Assembly: GCF_014222285.1 (NCBI RefSeq)
Contig: NZ_JACKZS010000008.1
Location: 25,041-89,040 of the forward strand
Direction of reading: 5' to 3'
Source of the DNA: Nostoc sp. UCD121
GTDB taxonomy: Bacteria > Cyanobacteriota > Cyanobacteriia > Cyanobacteriales > Nostocaceae
DNA: 64,000 bases
The stretch's first letter is position 1. Every line of letters begins with the position of its first letter. The notes under the pieces were generated by a model. That model saw nothing but the letters and a program-made list of their open reading frames with translations. It was not told the origin of the DNA and ran no database searches. Below are positions 52,976 through 62,325 of the stretch, piece by piece. A program made the position numbers and the translations under genes.

Positions 52976-53072
52976 AATAGACATCTCCAGAAATTAAATA
53001 TGCGTTACCCAGACCCCTTGTTTTGACGTAGCACTGCTACGTCAAAACAATTCTTTTTCGGAGATGTCTAAT
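52976..53072. mobile_element. MITE-like element, copy B
   Basis: Left end AATAGACATCTCCAGAAA and right end, reverse complemented, ATTAGACATCTCCGAAAA are inverted repeats of about 16 bp with two mismatches. The centre (53020-53048) is a perfect palindrome with arm GTTTTGACGTAGCA. Copy A lies at 45518-45612 with the same frame but different palindrome arms. It sits between the convergent RTX protease and MscS genes, and may also end transcription. Confidence 0.75.
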
Positions 53073-53084
53073 GAATCCAAATTT

Positions 53085-54737
53085 TTAATGGGCTTTGCCA
53101 TTACCTTGAAAATTTAACAACTGATCGTCATTGACCCAAATCGCTTGTTGAGGTACAGAGATAGAAATTCCGGCTTTGTCTAGGGCGACTTTCAGGCGAC
53201 GGCGGAACTCCCGTGCTACATCCCATTGCTTCAGGGGCTGTGTTTTAAACCATACACGAATAATCAAACCGCGATCGCCAAATTGATCTATTCCCAAAAC
53301 TTGGGGCGGTTCCAAAATTTGACGCTGCCATTGCATTTCTTGATTCATCTCGAAAGCTACTGTTTCAATCAACTTCAAAGCGTGTTCTGTATCGGCTTGG
53401 TAGGCAATGGGAACCGTTAAATCGGCTCGTGACCAACGACTAGAAAGATTGGCAACAATTTTAATTTCACTATTGGGAATCGTGATCAAGCGTCCTTCGG
53501 AATCCCGCAGTTGGGTCATCCGCAGATTCAAATTTTCTACTAAGCCTCCTACGTTTCCCACATTAATCACATCGCCTAAAGCATACTGGTCTTCTAGAAT
53601 AATCAGAAAACCGTTAATCGCATCTTTAATTAGGTTTTGCGAGGCCAGAGACACCGCAACACCAACCAAACTCGCACCCGCTAGCAAGGGAACGATATCT
53701 ATCCCCAATGACACCAGCGCTAGCAAAAAGCCTACTCCTACGCAGATACCAGTGGCGATACTTTTAGTCACGCCAGAAAATGTGGAAACTCGCAGTTGCA
53801 GCCGTTCAGAACTTTCTGGAGTCAATAAAGCACCACTGCTAATTAGAGTGGTGGTGAAGCGGTCAATAAGGGCGTAGATGAGGCGGATCGCTACGTAAGT
53901 TACCAGGAACACAACACCTAATCGCAAAGGAAATTGGGCAGCTGTGAGAATCCCTAGCTGAAATGGTCGTGTGTAGGGAAATAGACCCAAGATAAAGAAA
54001 CTTCCGCCACCCCAAATTCCAGCTTGAGTTAGCTGAAACAATCGTCTTTTGACTTCTTGGATATGCCGATGTTGCTGTTGATTTAGTTGTGTTGTAATTG
54101 GTTGAGTTGCTACTGGTGAAATTGGGGAGTTTAGGGGCCATCTAAGAGGTTGGGAGGCAATGGATTGTGCTGAATCTTTTTTGGAACGGCGCTGCCAACT
54201 ATATATCCCCCAACTCATGATAATCATTGCCAGCCCTGTACCCGCAGCAATTTTACCTTGGTTGATTAAAAATTGAGTTTGTCTTTCTTGCTTTGCTTGT
54301 TGCAAGTCTTCTTGTAACGATTCCGCGATTTGATTTGCCGATGTCCATGTATCTACCTCTCGGAGTCCAGCATCCTCAGAAGTAATAGTCATCAGATATT
54401 GACCGTTGACATAAATTACTGGTAATTGGTTTACTTTGGGAATATTTACGTTGACTGCTGTTGTTGGTGGCGACTGAAAGTAATTTTGGGCAATTTTCTC
54501 CAACTTCTTTTGGATATCTTCTGAACGCTCAGGAAAGTTGGCTCTTGATGCTGCGATCTGAAATAACCGCCGACCATCTAAATAAATCCAGCCTGTAACA
54601 AGCCGATTATTTGAATCACTACTCACACTGCTGGGAGCTTGTAATTGAGGTAAAAATGGAATCTGGGCTGTGGCTTTTGGCACAGATACAACGGCTATGG
54701 CCATTGAACTGGCGATCGCCAAAAATTGAAAACGCAC
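53085..54737 (-). CDS. MscS-family channel with signal peptide and periplasmic domain
   Basis: A 550-residue protein. MRFQFLAIASSMAIAVVSVP then KATAQ is a signal peptide with probable cleavage near residue 25. A periplasmic region of about 140 residues follows (SSDSNNRLVTGWIYLDGRRLF). Helices begin near 160 (GKIAAGTGLAMIIMSWGIYS) and the MscS pore helix is LAGASLVGVAVSLASQNLIK (about 345-364), leading to FLIILEDQYALGDVINVGNV and the beta domain with TQLRDSEGRLITIPNSEI. It differs clearly from the channel at 42273. Start ATG 54737 gives the signal peptide. Confidence 0.9.
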   Translation of the reverse strand: MRFQFLAIASSMAIAVVSVPKATAQIPFLPQLQAPSSVSSDSNNRLVTGWIYLDGRRLFQIAASRANFPERSEDIQKKLEKIAQNYFQSPPTTAVNVNIPKVNQLPVIYVNGQYLMTITSEDAGLREVDTWTSANQIAESLQEDLQQAKQERQTQFLINQGKIAAGTGLAMIIMSWGIYSWQRRSKKDSAQSIASQPLRWPLNSPISPVATQPITTQLNQQQHRHIQEVKRRLFQLTQAGIWGGGSFFILGLFPYTRPFQLGILTAAQFPLRLGVVFLVTYVAIRLIYALIDRFTTTLISSGALLTPESSERLQLRVSTFSGVTKSIATGICVGVGFLLALVSLGIDIVPLLAGASLVGVAVSLASQNLIKDAINGFLIILEDQYALGDVINVGNVGGLVENLNLRMTQLRDSEGRLITIPNSEIKIVANLSSRWSRADLTVPIAYQADTEHALKLIETVAFEMNQEMQWQRQILEPPQVLGIDQFGDRGLIIRVWFKTQPLKQWDVAREFRRRLKVALDKAGISISVPQQAIWVNDDQLLNFQGNGKAH

Positions 54738-56407
<1,670 letters not shown>

Positions 56408-56431
56408 TACATTGATTAATTAATTTTTTGA

Positions 56432-56462
56432 GGGATAAGCCCAAAAGCTTATCCCTTTTTTT
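56432..56462 (+). terminator. Rho-independent terminator of ahcY
   Basis: GGGATAAGC (56432-56440) pairs perfectly with GCTTATCCC (56447-56455) over a six-base loop and is followed by seven T residues. It lies 25 bases after the ahcY stop. Confidence 0.92.
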
Positions 56463-56681
56463 ATGTTTCGCGCGAAGACGCAAAGTTATGGTTAACGCCA
56501 CGCTGTATTATCAGATTTTGAATTTACCAATTTCTTATGCTAATTCAGCGACACCCATTTTATATTTCTCATGCAGAGATGCAGAAAACCTGAAAGAGGA
56601 AATTTTGCACTTTTATAACTTCAGTATAAGTATTATTAAAATATAGAAAAAGTAAAAATTTATATTTCTGGAGAATAATCA

Positions 56682-56920
56682 ATGTCAACCGATAGTTCAT
56701 ATATAGAATTAGCGTTTATGTAGGATGGGAAGATGAGAAACGGGTTTATGGTTGTGTTGTTCATGTAGATATTAAATATGGCAAAATCTGGATTCAGCAT
56801 GATTTGACTGAGGAAGGGATAGCTCATGAATTAGTAGAGTTAGGAGTGCCAAAAACAGATATTATTTTGGGTTTTAGATCGCCTTCTCTCCGCCAGTTTA
56901 CTGGTTTTGCATCTGTTTAA
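56682..56920 (+). pseudogene. XisI-family remnant (fdxN element excision controlling factor)
   Basis: From 56714 the frame reads VYVGWEDEKRVYGCVVHVDI, then KYGKIWIQHDLTEEGIAHEL and GVPKTDIILGFRSPSLRQFT, ending GFASV and TAA at 56918. This is the C-terminal two thirds of an XisI protein, nearly complete in its conserved part. The ATG at 56682 has a good ribosome site (CTGGAG) but its frame (MSTDSSYIELAFM) ends at TAG 56721, one frame off. The normal N-terminal 40 or so residues (helical, with YxxLI) are missing. The usual partner xisH is also absent. An internal deletion is likely. Confidence 0.82.
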
Positions 56921-57339
56921 ATTTTAGGAGGATGCCAACTTAAGCTAATCCAAATTGCCCTAGCTTGTACAATATCTTCATTGTTTAATCTTAAAGCTAA
57001 AACCGTTGCCCTTCCAGTAGCAGTTATTCCAATAATATGAGTGCCACCATTTGCCCACTGAAAATGATCTAACCATTTTTGTTGACGAGGATTAAACAAA
57101 GATACAGTTTCATTAGTTACAGGATCATTAGCAGTTATTTTTGCTCCTTTAAATTCATTGCAGCGATAACAACAAGCAGATAAATTTTCTCGTTCATCAC
57201 TTCCCCCTAATGAACTAGGCAAAATATGATCCATAACTAAAGGCATACCTATTAAACGGCTAGATGTGCGACAGTATTCACATCTATATCCAGCCTCATT
57301 AATAACTTGTTGACGAACCAATTTGGGGATAGATGACAC
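56917..57339 (-). CDS. HNH endonuclease
   Basis: The protein has the compact HNH/His-Me-finger fold: RCEYCRTSSRLIGMPLVMDH (CxxC and first His), ILPSSLGGSDERENL (Asn) and ACCYRCNEFKGAKI (CxxC and final part), at about residues 20-70, so zinc and the catalytic His are kept. The C-terminal half, QQKWLDHFQWANGGTHIIGI and TGRATVLALRLNN, is a companion stretch shared by cyanobacterial members. The GTG at 57339, six bases after the upstream stop, is chosen; an upstream GTG at 57390 would overlap the previous gene by 46 bases. The 3' end overlaps the xisI remnant stop by four bases on the other strand. Role (defence, homing or repair) is unknown. Confidence 0.85.
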   Translation of the reverse strand: MSSIPKLVRQQVINEAGYRCEYCRTSSRLIGMPLVMDHILPSSLGGSDERENLSACCYRCNEFKGAKITANDPVTNETVSLFNPRQQKWLDHFQWANGGTHIIGITATGRATVLALRLNNEDIVQARAIWISLSWHPPKI

Positions 57340-57344
57340 TGGGA

Positions 57345-57662
57345 TTAATCTACTAATTGCTGAAAGTCTGGGATAGAATAGCCTTTCCACTTTAAAAGCT
57401 CATAAGAGTATGCTTTTTTCAACATTAAATAATCAGCACTTACTCGGAGTGATCGCAACAACAATCTATCTGATTCACTTAATTGATTAGTTTGATTTTT
57501 TTCCAAAAGTTGCAAATGTAGTTCTTGTTGACTTTCTGGTACTTGGCTTTGAGCAATAGTTAATAAATCATCAATCGTTAATTCTTGCATAGCGATTAAT
57601 TCCCTTTGCAATTCCAGAGGTGCATAATCAACAGCAGGAGGAGCATTTGTTTGGTTACTCAT
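57345..57662 (-). CDS. Companion protein of the HNH endonuclease, unknown function
   Basis: A 105-residue, charged helical protein (MSNQTNAPPAVDYAPLELQR; then IDDLLTIAQSQVPESQQELH; a Leu/Gln-rich middle; C-terminal YELLKWKGYSIPDFQQLVD). No family is recognised. It lies directly upstream of the HNH gene with a five-base gap and the same strand, so the two form an operon; it may be an accessory or regulator. A truncated second copy of its 3' end lies at 58467-58578. Confidence 0.7.
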   Translation of the reverse strand: MSNQTNAPPAVDYAPLELQRELIAMQELTIDDLLTIAQSQVPESQQELHLQLLEKNQTNQLSESDRLLLRSLRVSADYLMLKKAYSYELLKWKGYSIPDFQQLVD

Positions 57663-57847
57663 AATTTTTGTAGAAAATGCTTTAGGGCAATATATCTTAT
57701 ATTACAACATTCTCAATCGCTTAGAAACTTACCGTCGCTTGTATCTGGCTGTTCGTCAACAAACCTACTGCTAAACCTGGAATAGTAATTGCTATAACTT
57801 AAAATTCTCAACTTGATATACTATAAATATTCCTACATACATATCTC

Positions 57848-58087
57848 ATGTTAACTGTAACAATTGATGAAATCCAGCAAAATCTAACTAGCTATCTTCA
57901 ACAAGTAGCAGCAGGGGAAAGTATTATTATCATGCAAGCAGGTAAACCTATTGCAGAAATTAAACCAGTTTCAGCCACATCTCAACAAATTAGACCTTAT
58001 GGGTTATGTGCTGGTGAGTTCATTGTTCCAGATGATTTTGATAGTCCCTTACCTGAAGAGATTTTGAATAGTTTTGAAGGCAAATGA
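57848..58087 (+). CDS. Phd/YefM-type antitoxin
   Basis: A 79-residue antitoxin: MLTVTIDEIQQNLTSYLQQV and GESIIIMQAGKPIAEIKPV form the Phd-like N-terminal DNA-binding part, and the tail PDDFDSPLPEEILNSFEGK should bind the toxin. The TGA stop overlaps ATG 58084 of the PIN toxin. It neutralises the toxin and represses its own operon by family analogy. Confidence 0.9.
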   Translation: MLTVTIDEIQQNLTSYLQQVAAGESIIIMQAGKPIAEIKPVSATSQQIRPYGLCAGEFIVPDDFDSPLPEEILNSFEGK

Positions 58088-58470
58088 AACTCTTATTAGA
58101 TACCCATATTTTCTTATGGTTTATTAGTGGCGATCAAAAATTACCAATTCATTTACAAAATAGCATTCGTGATTTAAATAATGAGGTATATTTAAGTTGC
58201 GTTTCAGTTTGGGAAGCAACTATTAAATATCAATTAAGTAAATTACCATTACCAGAATCACCTGAAATCTACCTTCCTAAACAGCGTCAGCAGCATTTAA
58301 TCAGTAGTCTCAACCTAGATGAAGAAAGTGTTGCTCAACTATTGAATTTACCATTATTACATCGCGATCCTTTTGATAGGATGTTGATTTGTCAAGCTTT
58401 ACAACATAATTTAACAATTTTCAGTCTAGACCCGGTAATTCGTTCCTATTCGGTCAGTGTTTTATATTAG
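58084..58470 (+). CDS. PIN-domain toxin (VapC-like, Sll0205 type)
   Basis: An intact 128-residue PIN ribonuclease toxin. The acidic metal-binding residues are in MKLLLDTHIFLW (Asp6), SVWEATIKY (Glu), HRDPFDRMLICQA (Asp) and FSLDPVIRSY (Asp near the C-terminus). It would cleave RNA, in related toxins often tRNA or mRNA, unless bound by the antitoxin. The operon with the overlapping antitoxin is complete, unlike the decayed copy at 5520-6157. The pair is wedged between a HNH-companion gene and a fragment of its paralogue. Confidence 0.92.
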   Translation: MKLLLDTHIFLWFISGDQKLPIHLQNSIRDLNNEVYLSCVSVWEATIKYQLSKLPLPESPEIYLPKQRQQHLISSLNLDEESVAQLLNLPLLHRDPFDRMLICQALQHNLTIFSLDPVIRSYSVSVLY

Positions 58471-58578
58471 GGTAATAATTGCTCAAAATCTGGAAGAGAA
58501 TAGCCTTTCCATTTTAAAAGTGCATAAAAGTATGCTTTTTTCAAAATTAAATAATCAGCACTCACTCGGAGCGATGTG
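58467..58578 (-). pseudogene. 3' fragment of an HNH-companion paralogue
   Basis: The minus strand reads SLRVSADYLILKKAYFYALL then KWKGYSLPDFEQLLP and TAA (58467-58469). This matches the last 35 residues of the protein encoded at 57345 with about six changes. The rest of the gene is missing. It overlaps the stop codon of the PIN toxin by three bases. Confidence 0.85.
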
Positions 58579-58610
58579 ACTGGCTATTCGGTGTCGCCAA
58601 ACTAAACTCC

Positions 58611-58638
58611 GTAGGGGCAATTCATGAATTGCCCCTAC
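58611..58638. repeat. Perfect 28-bp palindrome, second copy
   Basis: Identical to 1256-1283 (arm GTAGGGGCAATTCA). The 3' flank TTTTGGCTATTGTTTGCGTA is shared with the copy at 33730 and runs into the last codons of the next gene. Confidence 0.8.
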
Positions 58639-58656
58639 TTAAAATCAGGGTTTTGG

Positions 58657-59925
58657 CTATTGTTTGCGTAAGTCCTGTTCACTTTTCGCTGTCCGGCTGA
58701 AGAGTCGATAGTATAGCGATGTGCTGGTTTCCTTTAAGGGAAACAGCAGATAGGTAAGAGGATTTATTGCCACAATAATATTTCGGAAGTCTCGCCGCGC
58801 GAAAAATAAGATGGCACGAGCAACTTGCTGTGCAGACATAACACCATAGGGATTAAGTTGACTCTTAAACGGGCCAAGAATTAACTTGCGAATTACACAA
58901 TCCCCATCTAAACGCTTGAGAGTAACAATATCACCTAACGCTCTTTTACTAAGTTCATAAAGTGGACTCAGTGCTGGAGAAACCTCAGCCTCAGAAGTGT
59001 TTACCCAGATTTCCTTGGTTGCTTTTGCTTGTGGCCCTGTTACAGTTGTCACAAATATATCCATCAACCGCAATGCTGAAAAGGTATTCACCTCATAAGA
59101 GGAGTTGATAGCCTCCGATGTGCGGCGGGCGTAGACATTGATTCCGTGGTTGATAATTAAAATATCTACTTTCTCTAAACTATTCCTCAGTTCGGCTTCA
59201 TTACCTAATTGCCAAGGAATTACCTTCACCCCAACTTGCTCTACTAATTTTTCTGGATTAGTGGTTAATGCTACGACTTTAGCATTGTTCTTTACCAGTT
59301 CAGCCGCCAAAGCTTGCCCTAACGCTCCTGATGCTCCGGTTAAAGCTATGGTTTTACCCTTGAGAGACAGTCCTGTGCCAAGAATTTTATCCACTAGGGG
59401 AAACACACCACTGTAGTAAGCGTTGACATCATCAAAATGATGCCGCCAATGGTAAGACCGATTCACCCACCAAATGGATGGAATTGTCTCTAAAGGGCCG
59501 GGTAGATGATTGTAATCTGTATCAATTTTCCCCTGAAAATACCGCACGGATGCGCCATACAAAAAGGTGGAACCATAAGCTACTCCCAGCCATAAACCCA
59601 ATTGTTGGACAATTAAGGCAACGGCGACTAATACCACCAGCAGTAGACTCGATTCTAAAATGTCGTGATAGAGTTGCGATTCTTGGTAAATTTTCATGGA
59701 AACTATCGATAAATCTCGGCGATAGGCGCTATGGTGCTTGTTGTGCCATTTAGCAAGCCAATTGACTTGGTGACACAAAGCATGATAAGTGTCTCTCAAG
59801 ACCTCAGCGAGTAAGAGTGAAAAAAGTGCCCAGCTAGCAAACTGTAAGCCTGCATTTAACCAAACCCAATTAATTTGTAATCTTGCCTCAATTCCCATCA
59901 AGTTTTCAGCTAGCATTTTTATCAT
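58657..59925 (-). CDS. Fatty-acid hydroxylase/sterol desaturase - SDR fusion
   Basis: The 422-residue protein has two enzymes. The N-terminal half (about 1-185) is a membrane di-iron hydroxylase with His boxes DTYHALCH (about 47-54), WHNKHH (about 60-65) and YHWRHHFDD (about 158-166). The C-terminal half (about 188-410) is a short-chain dehydrogenase with ALTGASGALGQALAAEL (Rossmann, about 195) and YELSKRALG (YxxxK, about 330). Proteins of this type are listed as bifunctional sterol desaturase/SDR; the substrate is unknown and could be a fatty acid, isoprenoid or carotenoid. A fatty acid desaturase lies 120 bases upstream on the same strand. The last eight residues come from a dispersed repeat. 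Confidence 0.88.
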   Translation of the reverse strand: MIKMLAENLMGIEARLQINWVWLNAGLQFASWALFSLLLAEVLRDTYHALCHQVNWLAKWHNKHHSAYRRDLSIVSMKIYQESQLYHDILESSLLLVVLVAVALIVQQLGLWLGVAYGSTFLYGASVRYFQGKIDTDYNHLPGPLETIPSIWWVNRSYHWRHHFDDVNAYYSGVFPLVDKILGTGLSLKGKTIALTGASGALGQALAAELVKNNAKVVALTTNPEKLVEQVGVKVIPWQLGNEAELRNSLEKVDILIINHGINVYARRTSEAINSSYEVNTFSALRLMDIFVTTVTGPQAKATKEIWVNTSEAEVSPALSPLYELSKRALGDIVTLKRLDGDCVIRKLILGPFKSQLNPYGVMSAQQVARAILFFARRDFRNIIVAINPLTYLLFPLKETSTSLYYRLFSRTAKSEQDLRKQ

Positions 59926-60044
59926 ATTTGTCTATACTCGTTTTTATTAATCATTCTTCATGATCTGACAAAGGTGCGTTAAGGTCGAGTCTAGAGCAAA
60001 TTAAAATCAAAGGGAATGGGGAATAACCCATGCCCAATGCCCAA

Positions 60045-60989
60045 TTAGAAATTAGTTATGATATCCCAATTGACTTTCACATAGCCAGGTTCAATGTGGG
60101 TAAAGTGTTGGCTCAATTGCTGATGTGCTTTTGGCAGAGCGTGAAAGGGAATTGATGCGTACAAATGATGCTCTGCATGAAATGGCATATTCCACATGAA
60201 AAATCGCACAGGCCAAAGGGTTAAGGTTGTGCGCGTATTTGTGAGCAGATTAGCGTCAAGAGTGCAACCTGTATGTTCTGCTAGCAGAATGAAACGGAGA
60301 ATCGGCTGACCGATAAGCAGGGGTAGCAGCCAATACAGGAAAAACCAAGGCTGACCAAATACAATTGAAATGGCGATCGCACTTACATAAACACCTAATT
60401 GCCATCGAGTAGAGCGAATAACTTCGGCTCGTGCGGCTTCTGGCACAAATGGAAAATCGTCAAATTGACCAATCGCCACCTGAAAATGCCCGCTTAATTT
60501 ACCCCGCCACCACGGTAAACCGCTAATTATCAACAAGTATTTACCCAGATTACTCGGTTTAAGATCGGTTAGTTCGGGATCTTTGTTAGGAACGCGAGTG
60601 TAGCGATGATGCCATTTATGATAACGACGAAAGAACGTGCTGTTGTAAAATGAGAGCAAGCCGGAAAACCAAGCTACAGCATCATTTAATCGATTGTTAG
60701 CGAAAGCCGTTCTGTGAACGCATTCGTGCATCGGTGCAAACATGGAAGCCAGACTGAAGCCATAAATTACCAGTGCTGGTATGGCCAGTGACCAATTGCC
60801 AAAGTTTGTTCCCCACAGGTAGCCACTGCAAACCATGACTGTGAGGTGAAAAGCCAGTTGAACTAGCCCTTTGGAGTTGGAGCGATCGTTTAGAACACTT
60901 AACTCCTGTACACTGAGAATTTGACAGAGATTTTGCTCTTTATTAGGTTTGTCATCTAATAATTCAGATTGAATAATTGCGTCAGACAT
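60045..60989 (-). CDS. Membrane fatty acid desaturase-family enzyme
   Basis: A 314-residue membrane di-iron protein with the three His boxes: MHECVHRTAF (about 88-97), YHKWHHRYT (about 121-129) and FHAEHHLYAS (about 262-271), plus a fourth, AEHTGC (about 229), found in the group related to carotenoid and fatty acyl desaturases. Hydrophobic segments lie between the boxes. Which substrate is desaturated or hydroxylated cannot be told. It precedes the hydroxylase-SDR fusion in the same direction, so the two may carry out successive steps on one lipid. The MS start at 60989 gives a hydrophilic N-terminus of about 40 residues. Confidence 0.87.
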   Translation of the reverse strand: MSDAIIQSELLDDKPNKEQNLCQILSVQELSVLNDRSNSKGLVQLAFHLTVMVCSGYLWGTNFGNWSLAIPALVIYGFSLASMFAPMHECVHRTAFANNRLNDAVAWFSGLLSFYNSTFFRRYHKWHHRYTRVPNKDPELTDLKPSNLGKYLLIISGLPWWRGKLSGHFQVAIGQFDDFPFVPEAARAEVIRSTRWQLGVYVSAIAISIVFGQPWFFLYWLLPLLIGQPILRFILLAEHTGCTLDANLLTNTRTTLTLWPVRFFMWNMPFHAEHHLYASIPFHALPKAHQQLSQHFTHIEPGYVKVNWDIITNF

Positions 60990-61097
60990 AATTTTAAGTA
61001 GGTCGGCGTGAATAGTTGCGCGTGGGTTGCCTTCTAACTTCTCAATTCTGACTGTTGACTCCTGAATTTTGATCTAATTTTAATAGACACTGTGAAT

Positions 61098-61721
61098 TTA
61101 GCTGACTACACCAGTGCGAAAAATTTGTTCTGCGGTTAAATTCAACTCTGGGAAAGTTGGTGATTGGATACGCTCATTACCTCGAAACTTATTAATTAGA
61201 TACTCACCTTCTTCCAAACAGCAAACCAAGATAGTAGGTTGTTTTGGCTTGCCAATAAATTCCCGACCACCCAATGCGGCATAGTCCACAATCCAGTATT
61301 CAGGAATTCCCATTTGTTCATAGTCAGCATATTTTTTGTGGTAATCATCACGCCAATTAGTACTCACTACCTCCACCACTAAAGGAATGGATGCAGTAAG
61401 GCTTACGGTAGATGTTTTTTTCCATAGAGGTTCATTTATTAAATTAGGCTGATTTAGGATAAGGACATCTGGTGAATAAGCTGATTCGTTTTCAAGTGGT
61501 TTGACGAATACTGTTTTTGGGATGAAATAAGGAAGATTTAAACGACTATATTCTAAAGTGATTTTTGTAGCTAAAAATCCTGTAACCTCTTCATGATCGC
61601 CTGCTGGTTGTGCCATCTCAACAATCACTCCATCATGGAGTTCATAACGTCTTTGTGGGTTGTCTGGGTACTGAGCAACAAATTCATTGAATGTAACTAG
61701 TTTGCGTAACGCTTGAGTCAT
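61098..61721 (-). CDS. Uma2-family (DUF820) putative endonuclease
   Basis: A 207-residue protein of the PD-(D/E)xK superfamily. RRYELHDGVIVEMAQPAG (about 24-41) is the usual start, SPDVLIL (about 84) holds the Asp, and LVVEVVSTNW (about 113) the Glu, with KKYADYEQMGIPEYWIVDYA after it containing the Lys. The fold thus appears complete. Cyanobacteria carry many of these genes; function is unknown, and transposon or defence links have been suggested. Flanked by the desaturase and a tandem repeat. Confidence 0.9.
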   Translation of the reverse strand: MTQALRKLVTFNEFVAQYPDNPQRRYELHDGVIVEMAQPAGDHEEVTGFLATKITLEYSRLNLPYFIPKTVFVKPLENESAYSPDVLILNQPNLINEPLWKKTSTVSLTASIPLVVEVVSTNWRDDYHKKYADYEQMGIPEYWIVDYAALGGREFIGKPKQPTILVCCLEEGEYLINKFRGNERIQSPTFPELNLTAEQIFRTGVVS

Positions 61722-61823
61722 GGCTTTATTCCTCTAGGCAAAACTGATATAAGCGTGAATGAGGCAGAGGGCAAGGGGAGAAAAAACTTATTCTAAGCGT
61801 ATTGCAATTCTAGGGCTTGTTCA

Positions 61824-62083
61824 GCCTTTGAACTCCGTCAACGAGTGTTTGAACTGGATGAATCCACCTTTTATCTCCGACAACGAGTATTTGAACTGGA
61901 TGAATCCACCTTTTATCTCCGACAACGAGTATTTGAACTGGATGAATCCACCTTTTATCTCCGTCAACGAGTATTTGAACTGGATGAATCCACCTTTTAT
62001 CTCCGTCAACGAGTGTTTGAACTGGATGAATCCACCTTTTATCTCCGTCAACGAGTATTTGAACTGGATGAATCCACCTTTGA
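61824..62083. repeat. 42-bp tandem repeat, six copies
   Basis: GAACTGGATGAATCCACCTT begins at 61851, 61893, 61935, 61977, 62019 and 62061, an exact 42-bp period, with a degenerate half unit before and after. The copies differ at only a few sites (GACAACGAGTAT, GTCAACGAGTGT and GTCAACGAGTAT). There are no unique spacers, so it is not a CRISPR array. Since 42 is a multiple of three, three frames on the two strands stay open, giving 14-residue peptide repeats (for example RVFELDESTFYLRQ), but none has a clear start and ribosome site. It is best called a minisatellite. Confidence 0.9.
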
Positions 62084-62235
62084 TACTCATTAACCTAGCT
62101 CTTGTACGAAATATTCTACTTCCTTCAATCTCAAGTGCCACACTACGGCTCTTTGATGTTTGGAGGCTGTGGATTTACGATCGCAATTATGGGAAAGTTA
62201 AGCAAAGTGAACTAGCAAAAATAAATATGATACAT

Positions 62236-62264
62236 AAAAAACTCCCCTCTAAAATGAAGGGAGT
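62236..62264 (-). terminator. Terminator of the RND gene on the minus strand
   Basis: Read on the minus strand, ACTCCCTTC pairs with GAGGGGAGT and is followed by TTTTTT (complement of the A-run 62236-62241). It lies about 60 bases after the stop of the RND gene. Confidence 0.75.
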
Positions 62265-62325
62265 CAAGAGTTAGTGATTAAAAAGAACAAATCAACCAAG
62301 CGTTATTTGTTCAGTCGGGGGAGTT

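Noticed and set aside
56428..56646. 72-codon ORF after ahcY
   Set aside because: It begins inside the ahcY terminator hairpin and shows no family features.
61824..62083. Possible CRISPR array
   Set aside because: The 42-bp units are directly joined without unique spacers, and no cas gene lies nearby.
61759..62274. 171-codon ORF across the tandem repeat, plus two other overlapping frames
   Set aside because: All three frames stay open only because the period is a multiple of three; none has a good start, ribosome site or conserved flanks.
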